A stretch of DNA of 64,000 nt from Limnohabitans kasalickyi (GTDB taxonomy: Bacteria; Pseudomonadota; Gammaproteobacteria; Burkholderiales; Burkholderiaceae_C), in contig OZ248421.1 in the NCBI GenBank assembly GCA_965234325.1, forward strand, positions 1 through 64,000, written 5' to 3'. The notes beneath the pieces are model-generated. The model did no database searches. It saw nothing but the letters and a program-made list of their open reading frames with translations, and was not told the origin of the DNA. Positions 53,045 to 61,849 of the stretch are shown here, piece by piece. Every line of letters begins with the position of its first letter. Position 1 is the stretch's first letter. A program made the position numbers and the translations under genes.

Positions 53045-54442
53045 ATGAACTTTTCCGATCTTGAAGCCGTGACCTTCTCCAAGCTGTTGGGCGTGGTTTC
53101 CGACGTCAGTTTGGTCATCAGTTCCAAAGGCGTGATCGAGGATGTGTCAACTGGACAAGACACCATGGCAGCTTTGGGTTGTCAGAGTTGGTTAGGTAAG
53201 CGGTGGATCGATACCGTCACCTCCGAAAGTAAGAAAAAGATCGAAGATCTTCTCGCCCCCCAACCAGATAAACAAAATTTACTTTGGCGCCACGTCAATC
53301 ATCCGGTGCCCTCTGGCGGTGAAGCCGCTATTCAGTACATCACCGTTGCCCTCAAGGGCGACAAGTTGTTAGCCGTCGGTCGCAGCCTTGAGCGACTTGC
53401 CGAACTCCAACGCCGACTGGTTGAAACACAACAGTCCATGGAGCGCGACTTTCTCAGACTCAGGCACATTGAAGCGCGTTACCGCATTTTGTTTGAAACC
53501 TCGCCAGACGCGGTATTGTTGGTGGACTCACATTCCTACCGATTAATTGAAGCCAATGCAGGTGCGCAAGCGCTGTTCAAAGATGCAGGCAAACGCATGG
53601 TGGGCCGTGATTTCCGAGAATGTGTCGATCCTGAAAGTCAAGCCGAAGTTCAATCCCTCCTGAGAACCGCGCTCGCAACGGGTCGTATTGAAATGTGCTC
53701 GGCCACCCTGCCCGGCTCTTCGTTGCCAATCACGGTATCGGCCTCGGTTTTTAGGCAAGATGGTGGAGCGCAATTTTTGGTGCGTATGACTCCCCGCGAA
53801 GCGCATACATCGGACTACACCTCCATCGATGCGGCCACGGTTTTGAGTGAACTGATGGCGCACTTCCCAGACGGATGGTTACTCACAGACACGACGGGCA
53901 CCGTCAAGAGCGTCAACGAGGAAGGCATGGCGCTCTTGGGGTTAACTGCAGCTTCTCAAGCCGTGGGCCAATCGTTAGAACGCTGGTTAATCCGAGGCGC
54001 TGTTGATTGGGGCGTCCTCAACACCTCACTGAAACAGCAAAAACCCGTCAGAAACTTTGCCACCGAAGTCAAAACACTGTCGGGTATGACGCTTCCCGTC
54101 GAGATTTCGGGAATTTATTTGGCCAATGCAGAACCCCTGTACGTGTTGTTTGTGCGAGATTTGAATCGACGCGCTCAGTCAGCTGCGCATGCCTCGGAAC
54201 CGCTGCCCAATCCTTTTGCAGACCTGTCGCAATTGGTGGGTCGACGCCCTATCAAAGACATCGTTGGCGATACGGTCGATACGATAGAGCGCATGTGTAT
54301 CGAGGCAGCGCTGGAGATGACGCATAACAACCGCGCCTCTGCTGCAGAAATGCTGGGACTCTCTCGCCAAAGTCTCTACGTCAAGCTGAGAAGGTTCGGA
54401 ATTTCCTCTGAAAACGACTTCAACTCGGACACAAACGCTTGA
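53045..54442 (+). CDS. ppsR: Transcriptional repressor PpsR/CrtJ
   Basis: A product of 465 residues. An N-terminal domain is followed by two PAS domains (about 145-255 and 265-385) and a C-terminal Fis-type helix-turn-helix (NRASAAEMLGLSRQSLYVKL, about 430-455). A Cys just before the HTH (ERMCIEAAL) matches the redox-sensitive Cys420 of CrtJ, and another sits in RIEMCSAT. PpsR represses bch, crt and puc genes in the presence of oxygen. TGT-N12-ACA boxes found in this window are its expected targets. Confidence 0.95.
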   Translation: MNFSDLEAVTFSKLLGVVSDVSLVISSKGVIEDVSTGQDTMAALGCQSWLGKRWIDTVTSESKKKIEDLLAPQPDKQNLLWRHVNHPVPSGGEAAIQYITVALKGDKLLAVGRSLERLAELQRRLVETQQSMERDFLRLRHIEARYRILFETSPDAVLLVDSHSYRLIEANAGAQALFKDAGKRMVGRDFRECVDPESQAEVQSLLRTALATGRIEMCSATLPGSSLPITVSASVFRQDGGAQFLVRMTPREAHTSDYTSIDAATVLSELMAHFPDGWLLTDTTGTVKSVNEEGMALLGLTAASQAVGQSLERWLIRGAVDWGVLNTSLKQQKPVRNFATEVKTLSGMTLPVEISGIYLANAEPLYVLFVRDLNRRAQSAAHASEPLPNPFADLSQLVGRRPIKDIVGDTVDTIERMCIEAALEMTHNNRASAAEMLGLSRQSLYVKLRRFGISSENDFNSDTNA

Positions 54443-54534
54443 AGCGGTCCAATCTGTTGCTTTACAAAAACCACCACTAACCGCATTTGTCTTAGGCAAC
54501 CAAGGGTAATTGATAGTGGTGCGTCGTCTAATAA

Positions 54535-54548
54535 TTGATCAAAATCAA
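54535..54548. promoter_or_regulatory. FNR/Anr-type site upstream of the second cobalamin-binding gene
   Basis: TTGATCAAAATCAA matches the FNR consensus TTGAT-N4-ATCAA exactly, 98 bp upstream of the start at 54646. It suggests activation of that gene when oxygen falls. No other exact match was noticed in the PGC intergenic regions. Confidence 0.65.
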
Positions 54549-54645
54549 GGCTTGTTAGCGAATCGGTATGCTATTTTGCTGGTGAACCATCACCCCGATC
54601 ATTTTTCCGATATGTCGGTACGCTAGCTTTTCTGTAGGAATCTTC

Positions 54646-55446
54646 ATGCCTAAGATGAACAGCATGCATCACCAGCGTGCGACAGACTCGGCGAATGATG
54701 AGTGCAAAGAGTCTCTCCAAGACTTAATCGGGGAGCAACTCATCCCCAGGCTTTTGAATTCTCAAAACTACAGAGAACGCCTGAGTAAGCCAGAAGTCTC
54801 TGGTGCCAACACGGGCGCCATCCTTGAATTTAATGACTTTACAAACGCCTGCATTCAAGGCGATTCGTTGCGGGTCAACAAAATTGTGGACGATTTGATC
54901 GCACGAGATTTTGCACAAGAACGGATTTTTTTAGAGCTGATCACGCCAACCGCCAGGCACTTGGGCCATCTTTGGGACAACGACCTCTGCAGTTTTACTG
55001 ACCTGACCTGTGGCTTGGCCATCATGCACCAAGTTATTTACCGATTTGGCTATGAGTTTCGTGATGGGCCGCATGACAAAGGTGAGCAGTCCAATGTGCT
55101 GGTGTGTTGCGCCCCTGGCTCATTGCACCTTTTGGGCGCCACCATTGTGGGCGATTTGTTCAGAAGAACAGGCGCGAGTGTGGTGGTTGAAATTTCTTCC
55201 ACAGAAGAAGAGTTGGTCCGCGCCGTCGCTAACGAATGGTTTGATGTGATCGGCATTTCTGTCGCGATTGAATCCCAATTGCTCCAATTGAAATCACTCG
55301 TTCACGCGATGAAACGCTACTCCGGCAACCCTCATGTCAAGGTGATATTGGGTGGCCCTATCTTTTTGCTGGTGGATGTCACGGCTGACCTATTTGGCGC
55401 TGATGTGATTTCCAACAACCCACAAGAAGTCTTGTCTTTGATCTAA
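54646..55446 (+). CDS. Second cobalamin-binding regulator (PpaA/AerR-like paralogue)
   Basis: A product of 266 residues. The helical cap (about 60-135) has HLGHLWDNDLCSFTDLTCG, the W-x-x-D-x-x-S pattern of CarH/AerR-type modules. The B12-binding fold follows with APGSLHLLGATIVGDLFRRTG, where His-x-x-Gly is retained. It has no DNA-binding domain. It differs clearly from the aerR-like protein at 52118-52987, so the two are separate branches. A 203-bp upstream gap contains an FNR-type site. It probably modulates PpsR by binding it; which of the two is the real AerR is unclear. Confidence 0.75.
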   Translation: MPKMNSMHHQRATDSANDECKESLQDLIGEQLIPRLLNSQNYRERLSKPEVSGANTGAILEFNDFTNACIQGDSLRVNKIVDDLIARDFAQERIFLELITPTARHLGHLWDNDLCSFTDLTCGLAIMHQVIYRFGYEFRDGPHDKGEQSNVLVCCAPGSLHLLGATIVGDLFRRTGASVVVEISSTEEELVRAVANEWFDVIGISVAIESQLLQLKSLVHAMKRYSGNPHVKVILGGPIFLLVDVTADLFGADVISNNPQEVLSLI

Positions 55447-55479
55447 CACTTGTTGAATCAAAGGGCACGTCGCGATCGA

Positions 55480-56553
55480 TCAAGGCCGCCTAGGCATACG
55501 CCAAGGCAACATCAATCTCACTGGCCATGAGACAAGCCTCGGAATATTCAAGCTCTCGTGCACGACGGTGAGGTCTTCACCTAATAAACGTGTTCGCAGC
55601 AATGAGCGAGCATAAAACGGCGTGTCTTCCAACGTACTCACCACCTCTGGTGCGGTGCCAGATTCACTGCACATCGCGCGCTCAACGCGCCAAGCAGATG
55701 CTGGCAATGGGTAGCGGGCTGGAGCCTCAAAAGGCGTGTGCGAACCATTTGGAGCAAATCTTTGTGACACCACACGGCCCGGACCCTTTTTGGGCCTCAC
55801 GTCATACACCACGCTGGTGTCGCCATTGCTCATTTCGGCGCGTGCCCAGTCCCAGTCCCAAAATCCTTTTTCAACGGGTTCATCACCTTCATTCGAGTCC
55901 AAGTACGCGTGACCACCCCAACTCAAGCGGGGGTTTTCCATTTCAACTTGGACGCGTGAGCAAGGTGCAATAGGTCCCCAACGATGTAGACCTTCATTGT
56001 CTAAAGACGTGACAAACTGACAAAGCCCCTCGGGTCGAACCGTCACGCGACCTCGCACCCGTTTGGGCAAAGGCACGTTGACCTCATCAATGTCGATGAC
56101 CAAGGCTTGGCCATCCCAATGCAAACTACTGGGCCCAATTTGGTAGTGGTGAGCACTGCGTTGAATGTGCTGACGACCGCGCTCGGTCATGGTCCAACGC
56201 TTACCGCCTTTGCCATACAAGGCCACATTCAAGGCACAAAAATTTTCTGGATCTGCGACACCGCCTTGAAGGCTGCGAGCCAACGCGTAATAAGGTGAGA
56301 AAACACTGCCTACAAAAGCGATGATGGACAAACCATGTTCGCCATCATCACTCAACGCATCGACATACCACCAGAGATAACCACCCGGTGGGACTTTTTG
56401 GTCAAACCGAGGTCCGCCATCAGCGTCGCGGCCGCCAAACGTCCCGACATGGCTGCCATCGGAACGCCCGGCCCCGGGTGAACGCTCCCCCCCGCCGTGT
56501 AGAGGCCCAGCACTTTGCTGCGCGCAGAGGGGCGACGAAAGGCTGACATCCAC
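55480..56553 (-). CDS. crtC: Hydroxyneurosporene (acyclic carotenoid) 1,2-hydratase CrtC
   Basis: The recognisable domain begins VPPGGYLWWYVDALSDDGEH and continues through IIAFVGSVFSPYYALAR, typical of CrtC, to the C-terminus. The enzyme adds water across the terminal double bond of neurosporene or spheroidene precursors. The start is uncertain. The open frame runs to ATG 56700, overlapping crtD by 349 bp. I place it at GTG 56553, but no clear ribosome site is seen for any candidate. The overlap implies strong coupling with crtD. Confidence 0.75.
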   Translation of the reverse strand: MDVSLSSPLCAQQSAGPLHGGGERSPGAGRSDGSHVGTFGGRDADGGPRFDQKVPPGGYLWWYVDALSDDGEHGLSIIAFVGSVFSPYYALARSLQGGVADPENFCALNVALYGKGGKRWTMTERGRQHIQRSAHHYQIGPSSLHWDGQALVIDIDEVNVPLPKRVRGRVTVRPEGLCQFVTSLDNEGLHRWGPIAPCSRVQVEMENPRLSWGGHAYLDSNEGDEPVEKGFWDWDWARAEMSNGDTSVVYDVRPKKGPGRVVSQRFAPNGSHTPFEAPARYPLPASAWRVERAMCSESGTAPEVVSTLEDTPFYARSLLRTRLLGEDLTVVHESLNIPRLVSWPVRLMLPWRMPRRP

Positions 56554-57905
56554 CCGTGGGTCGCCTGACCATAAAGCGCTCCCCCACTGCCCGGAAAGAG
56601 TCGGGCAAAGTCCTGAGGCAAGGTTCGCACCACCTGCTGTGGCGTGACTTCGATCTCCAAGCCACAGCGACGCATCAGCGCCATACTGCTTGATTCGCAT
56701 GCGTGTATCTCCGATGCATTGAATGTGTGTGTATCGCCATCAGCGGGCGCATTGACAAGGCAGAAAATTCGTTCTGAAGCTGCTTGTGTCAGCCCGTCAT
56801 CGTTACGATCTTGGGCACAAACATAAACCGTGCCCTGCGCAGGCAATTGCCGTTTGTAAAAAATATCATCGAACTCAGCGCGGTAATTTTGGTTGAAAAA
56901 CACGTTGTGACGCACCAACGGAAAACCATTTGTTTTTGCGTGCATCGACAACGTCATCGCCGAGAGTGAACGCTGCTTTGCGCTCACCGCTAGAAAGTTA
57001 GGGCTGATACCTTGACCCAGCATGCCATGGGCCAACGCCGCCACATCACCGTTAAAAACAACGTGATCAGCGTCTAAGTGCTCACCTGTAGACAATTCCA
57101 CGCCACTCACCCTTCCCTGCTGGGTGTGGATCTGAGTGCACGACACGCCATAGCGGGCTTTCACGCCATGCGTTTCACCTAACTTGGCGAGGGCGGATGC
57201 CACTTGAAACATCCCGCCCTTGACCGACCAAACGCCATCAAGCTCCACCTGCGCCACCAACATCAGTGTGGCAGGTGCAGACCAAGGCGATGAGCCGCAA
57301 TAGGTGGCGTAGCGGCCAAACAACTGTTGCAGACGCGGATCGTGAAAATGACGGCCCAAGCTGCGCCATAACGAGGCAAAAGGACCCAAACCACTGAGTG
57401 TGGCCATGCCACTCATGCCTAAGTCGCTCACCATACTCACGAGATTCGGGCGTTCACTGCGGATATAGGGCTTCTCTAGCGTGTCATACAGGCGTCGCGT
57501 TTGCTGACAAAAGTTGAGAAAACGTCGCGCCTCTTGTGGGCTGCTGAATTGTGCAATTGCCTCGGCAGTGCGCGCCGTGTCTGAATACAAATCAAGCCGT
57601 TGTGGACTGGCATCCCAAGCGTGTCGGGCCAAAACACCGATGGGCTCCAATTGCAAAATGTCCTCCAACGAGGTGCCTAGATTTTCAAGCATTTGGTCCA
57701 ACACCCATTTCATGGTGAAGACCGTGGGGCCGGAATCGACACCCACCCCATCGACTTGCACTTGCCTGATTTTTCCGCCGGGTTGATTGGCACTTTCTAC
57801 CAAGGTGACATCGAGCCCTTGATGCGCCAACAGCAACGCGCTCACCAAGCCGCCAATGCCCGCGCCCACCACCACCACACGAGGCGTTTGCATGGACTTA
57901 TGCAT
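56352..57905 (-). CDS. crtD: Methoxyneurosporene/hydroxyneurosporene 3,4-desaturase CrtD
   Basis: A product of 517 residues of the CrtI/CrtD FAD-dependent family with VVVVGAGIGGLVSALLLAHQ near 10-29, GVDSGPTVFTMKWVLD and the C-terminal GGSVHPGPGVPMAAMSGR, a pattern closer to CrtD than to CrtI (which here ends PGAGVPSVLMSAK). It desaturates hydroxylated acyclic carotenoids. The start at 57905 overlaps the crtA stop; ATG 57893 is an alternative. The 3' end overlaps the possible 5' end of crtC. Confidence 0.85.
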   Translation of the reverse strand: MHKSMQTPRVVVVGAGIGGLVSALLLAHQGLDVTLVESANQPGGKIRQVQVDGVGVDSGPTVFTMKWVLDQMLENLGTSLEDILQLEPIGVLARHAWDASPQRLDLYSDTARTAEAIAQFSSPQEARRFLNFCQQTRRLYDTLEKPYIRSERPNLVSMVSDLGMSGMATLSGLGPFASLWRSLGRHFHDPRLQQLFGRYATYCGSSPWSAPATLMLVAQVELDGVWSVKGGMFQVASALAKLGETHGVKARYGVSCTQIHTQQGRVSGVELSTGEHLDADHVVFNGDVAALAHGMLGQGISPNFLAVSAKQRSLSAMTLSMHAKTNGFPLVRHNVFFNQNYRAEFDDIFYKRQLPAQGTVYVCAQDRNDDGLTQAASERIFCLVNAPADGDTHTFNASEIHACESSSMALMRRCGLEIEVTPQQVVRTLPQDFARLFPGSGGALYGQATHGWMSAFRRPSARSKVLGLYTAGGSVHPGPGVPMAAMSGRLAAATLMADLGLTKKSHRVVISGGMSMR

Positions 57906-58608
57906 ACCGTTTGCCCAACCACTGACCTTCAACTTTCAGAGGCACAAAACGTGCAAACATAGATTCCGAAAAATAGCCGTGCTGATTGGCCGCTTGAATC
58001 GCTTTGAGGTGCGAACCCGAACGCGCGTAGGCATTCATTTCTGTCACGCTGTTCCAGATGCTGAAAGTAGCTTGCCTAAAAAAAGGTGCTTCGCCTAAGC
58101 CCACAGCCAACTGACATCCCTCAACGCTCTCAAGCGCAGTTTGTGAAGGAGGGGCATGACGCCAAAATGCATGCGCTTTGCTGAACTTGATGGAGGCTCT
58201 GGTCAGCGCTGCAACAGGACCGTTGATAGGAGGCTCGGCATTGGCTTGAAAAGAAACGCCATCCCAACTGCCACGACAGGAAAAAGCTTTCAAGGTCACG
58301 CAGCAAAATTCATTCGATCGCTTCTGATAGTCACCAACAAGGGCGGAGTGAGAAATGAAATCTTGCGCCGTTTGAACAGATTCAAACAACGCGAATACAC
58401 CTTGACGGGAAGGACTTGGCCGAAGGGTAAAGCCACCCTCATACCCGCTGCCCAATACTTTTGAAAAGAGCAAACCAGGAACGCGCTGCAAAGCACGAGG
58501 ACCTCGCACTATGCGCGACCAGCCCCACAGTCGAGAAGCCTCTGCAATGTCGGCCAATAAGACAACAGCCGTCTGGTCATCAAGCCCCACTGGGTGTGCT
58601 TGGCTCAT
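57898..58608 (-). CDS. crtA: Spheroidene monooxygenase CrtA
   Basis: A product of 236 residues from ATG 58608, with GGGAG 7 bp upstream; an ATG at 58638 would run into the terminator stem. It resembles the CrtA family: a heme-binding, dimeric alpha/beta-barrel-like fold, with text RASIKFSKAHAFWRHAPPSQ, ATFSIWNSVTEMNAYAR and HGYFSESMFARF, near those of Rhodobacter CrtA. It adds a keto group to spheroidene in the presence of oxygen to give spheroidenone. It begins the crtA-crtD-crtC run just past the puf terminator. Confidence 0.8.
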   Translation of the reverse strand: MSQAHPVGLDDQTAVVLLADIAEASRLWGWSRIVRGPRALQRVPGLLFSKVLGSGYEGGFTLRPSPSRQGVFALFESVQTAQDFISHSALVGDYQKRSNEFCCVTLKAFSCRGSWDGVSFQANAEPPINGPVAALTRASIKFSKAHAFWRHAPPSQTALESVEGCQLAVGLGEAPFFRQATFSIWNSVTEMNAYARSGSHLKAIQAANQHGYFSESMFARFVPLKVEGQWLGKRYA

Positions 58609-58620
58609 TTCTGGACTCCC

Positions 58621-58659
58621 ATTAAAAAAGGCCTGCACCGCAACGGGTGCAGGCCTTAT
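58621..58659 (-). terminator. Rho-independent terminator of the puf operon
   Basis: A 12-bp perfect stem AAGGCCTGCACC/GGTGCAGGCCTT with a 6-nt loop is followed on the minus strand by TTTTTTAAT. It lies 13 bp after the pufC stop and directly before crtA, so it ends puf transcripts and may let a fraction through to crtA. Confidence 0.8.
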
Positions 58660-58671
58660 GAACTTCTGAGT

Positions 58672-59691
58672 TTAAGGCTTTGCTAAAACTTGAAGTTCAG
58701 GAAAGTTTTTCGCCATCGCTGCGCCATAGAGAGGCTTGAAAGCACCTTGGTGGCACGTGCTGCAATTGACTTTTGCAACATCACCTTTAGGCCCCAAACG
58801 ATGGGGGGGGAAGGTATCTGTCAGAGGCGTCATGTAGTCATTGTTGAGCTCGCGCGCCATCCGAATGCCATGCCAGGCGGTCACACGTTGAGGCCTCGAT
58901 TCCTCCCAAGATTGGAAGTTGCGTGTGTTGTGGCAATAAGTACAGTTCACACCTAAGGACTCTGACATGTGCACCATCAAGGAGTACGTGTGTTCAGTCT
59001 GCTTGAGAGAAGCACGGTTGGCATTGGAACCCACACCCGCCATGGCCTCATTGCCGTTGACTCGGATGGGCGCCGCGTCTTTGAGGTAAGGCGAAAACGG
59101 ATCGAACGGCAACGATGTCAGTCCGGCTTCTTTGTTGGCAATGTTTTGGCCAGCCAAATCACCCAACAAACTGCTTGCATACTTGCGATCCTTAGGCTCC
59201 GTCCAAACTTGCGTTGGCACGTTGTTGCCACGGTGGCAGGTATAGCAAGTCACACCCGTTTCAGCTACGTGGGGCTTCCAGTCCTGGTTGACTTTTTGCG
59301 TCATTTGGATCATGCGACGCGCCACCACCTTGGTGTACTTGCCGTCATCCGCAAAATTCTGGACGTTGTGGCAATAGGCACAGCCCTGATCTGGTGCCAC
59401 CCACTGCGTGATGGCGACCATTTGTCGATTGAACTGCCCTACGCTCAGATCACCCAAAACTTTGACGTTCTGATAAACCTGACTGGCCTTTGGACCATCG
59501 GCAGCTGCGGCATCTGGGGCTGCGGGTGCTTGATTCAAAGACGCTTGTTTTAGCAAGGTTCTGGGGTTGTAGATTTGCTCCATGCCTGTGCCGCGAAAAC
59601 CCGTCTGAACGGTTTCGATGGGCGGGCGTTCGCAGCCCGTAAGCATCACGGCAGCCCAAATACAAAGCGCTAATTTAAAAATCAGTTTCAT
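58672..59691 (-). CDS. pufC: Tetraheme cytochrome c subunit of the reaction centre, PufC
   Basis: A product of 339 residues. A lipoprotein signal ends at LTGC, so the N-terminal Cys is lipid-anchored on the periplasmic face. Four C-x-x-C-H heme sites are visible: CAYCHN, CYTCHR, CTYCHN and CSTCHQ. It re-reduces the photo-oxidised special pair. It overlaps pufM by 4 bp. The strain therefore belongs to the cytochrome-containing type of purple reaction centre. Confidence 0.97.
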   Translation of the reverse strand: MKLIFKLALCIWAAVMLTGCERPPIETVQTGFRGTGMEQIYNPRTLLKQASLNQAPAAPDAAAADGPKASQVYQNVKVLGDLSVGQFNRQMVAITQWVAPDQGCAYCHNVQNFADDGKYTKVVARRMIQMTQKVNQDWKPHVAETGVTCYTCHRGNNVPTQVWTEPKDRKYASSLLGDLAGQNIANKEAGLTSLPFDPFSPYLKDAAPIRVNGNEAMAGVGSNANRASLKQTEHTYSLMVHMSESLGVNCTYCHNTRNFQSWEESRPQRVTAWHGIRMARELNNDYMTPLTDTFPPHRLGPKGDVAKVNCSTCHQGAFKPLYGAAMAKNFPELQVLAKP

Positions 59692-60662
59692 GGCTTCACT
59701 CCCAGAATTGCAGGATCAAGCACGGTGGGGCTGACCAAGGGGTACGCTGGCACAACATGGTGTTTGACGGACCACAGATACCAGTTGTCCACCACAGTAC
59801 CGGTGAGCAAAATACCCACACCACCCACCAAGGGACAAAGCACGGCAAACCACCAAGCCCAACGGTGGATGGACTCCATCGTGGCATTGAAGCCCATGGT
59901 CCAACGCCAGAACAAGGCTGCGCGCTCAGATGCTGTACCGCGATCGACAATTTGTTCAATCTCACGCTCACCGCCGTAACGGGTTACCGCCAAGATGGTG
60001 GCACCATGCATCGCAAACAGCAGCACCGACCCGTACAGGAAGACGATCGACAGCGCATGGAACGGGTTGTAAAACAAGTTACCGTAGCGCAGAGATATGG
60101 CAGAGACCCAGTCGAGGTGAGGGAATATGCCAAATGGGACCGCCTCAGACCAGCTGCCCATCATGATGGGACGGAAAAAACCGCACACCAAAAACAACCA
60201 AATCGCAGCCGCATAAGCCCAAGCGATATGGGTTCCTAAGCCCAACTGGCGCGCACGTCGGTAAGTGCGTGCCCACCAAAGCATGATGGACGCGGTCAGC
60301 ATGAAGCCAACAATCAGCCACCAACCGCCTTGTTGAAGCGGCGGAAAACTCAAACCGTAAGCAGGTGCGGGTGGCTCTAGCGCCAACCAAAACAACTGAC
60401 GTACTAATTGGACGGGGTTCCAGTCCACAGAGGCCAACATATTGAAGCCAATGATGTTGAAAGCAAAGATGCCCAAAATTAAGGACGCCAGACCGAGCGT
60501 ACCTAAATAGACGGGACCGATTTGGGCATTACCAATGCGCCCTAATAGGTGCATTAAAAATGGTTTGCCTAAACGTTTGTCATCACCGCGAGGTAAGTCC
60601 ACCCCGTCGTGCAGGGGCCCGACCGGCTGCACCGTGGTGAAAAGATTTTGATATTGAGACAT
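59688..60662 (-). CDS. pufM: Reaction centre M subunit PufM
   Basis: A product of 324 residues with five membrane segments. Histidine ligands for bacteriochlorophyll and the non-heme iron are in YNPFHALSIVFLYGSVLLFAMHG-like, and Glu/His in ATMESIHRWAWWFAVLCP. It forms the core with PufL and binds the primary quinone. It starts 22 bp after pufL. Confidence 0.98.
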   Translation of the reverse strand: MSQYQNLFTTVQPVGPLHDGVDLPRGDDKRLGKPFLMHLLGRIGNAQIGPVYLGTLGLASLILGIFAFNIIGFNMLASVDWNPVQLVRQLFWLALEPPAPAYGLSFPPLQQGGWWLIVGFMLTASIMLWWARTYRRARQLGLGTHIAWAYAAAIWLFLVCGFFRPIMMGSWSEAVPFGIFPHLDWVSAISLRYGNLFYNPFHALSIVFLYGSVLLFAMHGATILAVTRYGGEREIEQIVDRGTASERAALFWRWTMGFNATMESIHRWAWWFAVLCPLVGGVGILLTGTVVDNWYLWSVKHHVVPAYPLVSPTVLDPAILGVKP

Positions 60663-60684
60663 TTCAATTTCCTCTCTTTTTGAA

Positions 60685-61512
60685 TCAAGTGCGCCAGATC
60701 GGCATATTCAGCCACCAACTCCACCACTCTGGCCAAGCACCCGTCCAAAATGGACCGCTGACCACAATGCAGACGATGCCAAACCAAACGCCAGAAAGCG
60801 CTAAGAACAGACCCAATCGGTGAATGCCAAGCGTGCCAACGGAGTAACCAATCAAATCGCGGAAGAAGGTGTCTTCGTGTTCAGGCGACTTCACTGTTTG
60901 CCCTTTTCCAGGATTGGTAGCCGACAAGACCAAGCCACCGTGCATAGAGAGTGAAAGTACTGTGGCGAAGAACAAAGTCACGGCAATCATGTGCCACGGG
61001 TTGTAGTGAAAGTGCAGGTACTGATAGGCCGTGTTGCTCACCCAATCTAAGTGGCTGTAGATGCCGTATGGGAAAGCATGCCCCCAAGCACCCATCAAAA
61101 CTGGGCGAATCACTTGCAGGCTCACATAAGCCAAGATAGCCATGCTGAAGGCAACGGGCACATGCAGACCCATTCCTAATTTGCGGCAAATCTCAACTTC
61201 ACGCAATGCCCAAGAAACGAATGAGCCGATGGCACACACCGTGATGAGTTGCCACAACCCCCCTTCCATCATGGGCGCAAATCGCAACCCGTATGAAATG
61301 TCTGGTGGGGCAATATTAATTTGCCAAATGTTCCAAGTGGGCCCCATAGCAGCGCCCCAGAGAATCATCATGGTTCCGGAAAGTGCAAAAAACAAGGTGG
61401 TGATTCCGAAGAATCCAACGTAAAAAGGACCGATCCAAAAATCAAACAGGTCGCCCCCAAATAGGGTACCGCCGCGCACTCGGTATTTGCGTTCAAAACT
61501 TAACATGGACAT
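60685..61512 (-). CDS. pufL: Reaction centre L subunit PufL
   Basis: A product of 275 residues beginning MSMLSFERKYRVRGGTLFGG, the conserved PufL start, with GGAGG 8 bp upstream. Five membrane segments carry the ligands in HYNPWHMIAVTLFFATVLSLSMHGG-like and the iron site His near GYSVGTLGIHRLGLF. With PufM it binds the special pair, pheophytin and quinones. Confidence 0.98.
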   Translation of the reverse strand: MSMLSFERKYRVRGGTLFGGDLFDFWIGPFYVGFFGITTLFFALSGTMMILWGAAMGPTWNIWQINIAPPDISYGLRFAPMMEGGLWQLITVCAIGSFVSWALREVEICRKLGMGLHVPVAFSMAILAYVSLQVIRPVLMGAWGHAFPYGIYSHLDWVSNTAYQYLHFHYNPWHMIAVTLFFATVLSLSMHGGLVLSATNPGKGQTVKSPEHEDTFFRDLIGYSVGTLGIHRLGLFLALSGVWFGIVCIVVSGPFWTGAWPEWWSWWLNMPIWRT

Positions 61513-61580
61513 AGTTGTATCCTCCGACCGGATGACTGTTTGTAAGGTCTTTTGGGCTTCAAGTTAACAATTCAAAAGGA

Positions 61581-61615
61581 CAGACGTATCGTTCAAAATG
61601 AGCGAATTACGTCTG
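61581..61615 (-). promoter_or_regulatory. Stem-loop in the pufA-pufL gap
   Basis: CAGACGTA and TACGTCTG form 8-bp arms around a 19-nt middle that can extend the stem (TCGTTC against GAGCGA). It lies 22 bp after the pufA stop. In Rhodobacter a hairpin at the same place stabilises the pufBA mRNA segment and raises antenna over reaction-centre output. Confidence 0.6.
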
Positions 61616-61637
61616 CCTGAATAAAGACCAATGGTCC

Positions 61638-61835
61638 TTACTTTTGCGGCAAAGCCGCGTTTTGTGACTGCACTCTCGCCGCTGCGGCTTTGGCCGTATC
61701 GGGATGCCAGCTGTTGATGTTGTAACGATCGCCACTGATTTGGATCAGATGAATCGAGGTTGAAATAAAGGCAATCATCATTCCGGTCAGAACGATGGCC
61801 TTGAGGGGATCTATCACACGCCAAATGCGCCACAT
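61638..61835 (-). CDS. pufA: LH1 antenna alpha subunit PufA
   Basis: A product of 65 residues with the alpha signature MWRIWRVIDPLKAIV, one membrane helix and the BChl-ligand His in TSIHLIQI, followed by a polar C-terminal tail. With PufB it forms the LH1 ring around the reaction centre. AAGGAAAT precedes the ATG by 4 bp. It is separated from pufB by an unusual intervening gene. Confidence 0.95.
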   Translation of the reverse strand: MWRIWRVIDPLKAIVLTGMMIAFISTSIHLIQISGDRYNINSWHPDTAKAAAARVQSQNAALPQK

Positions 61836-61849
61836 AGTAATTTCCTTTC

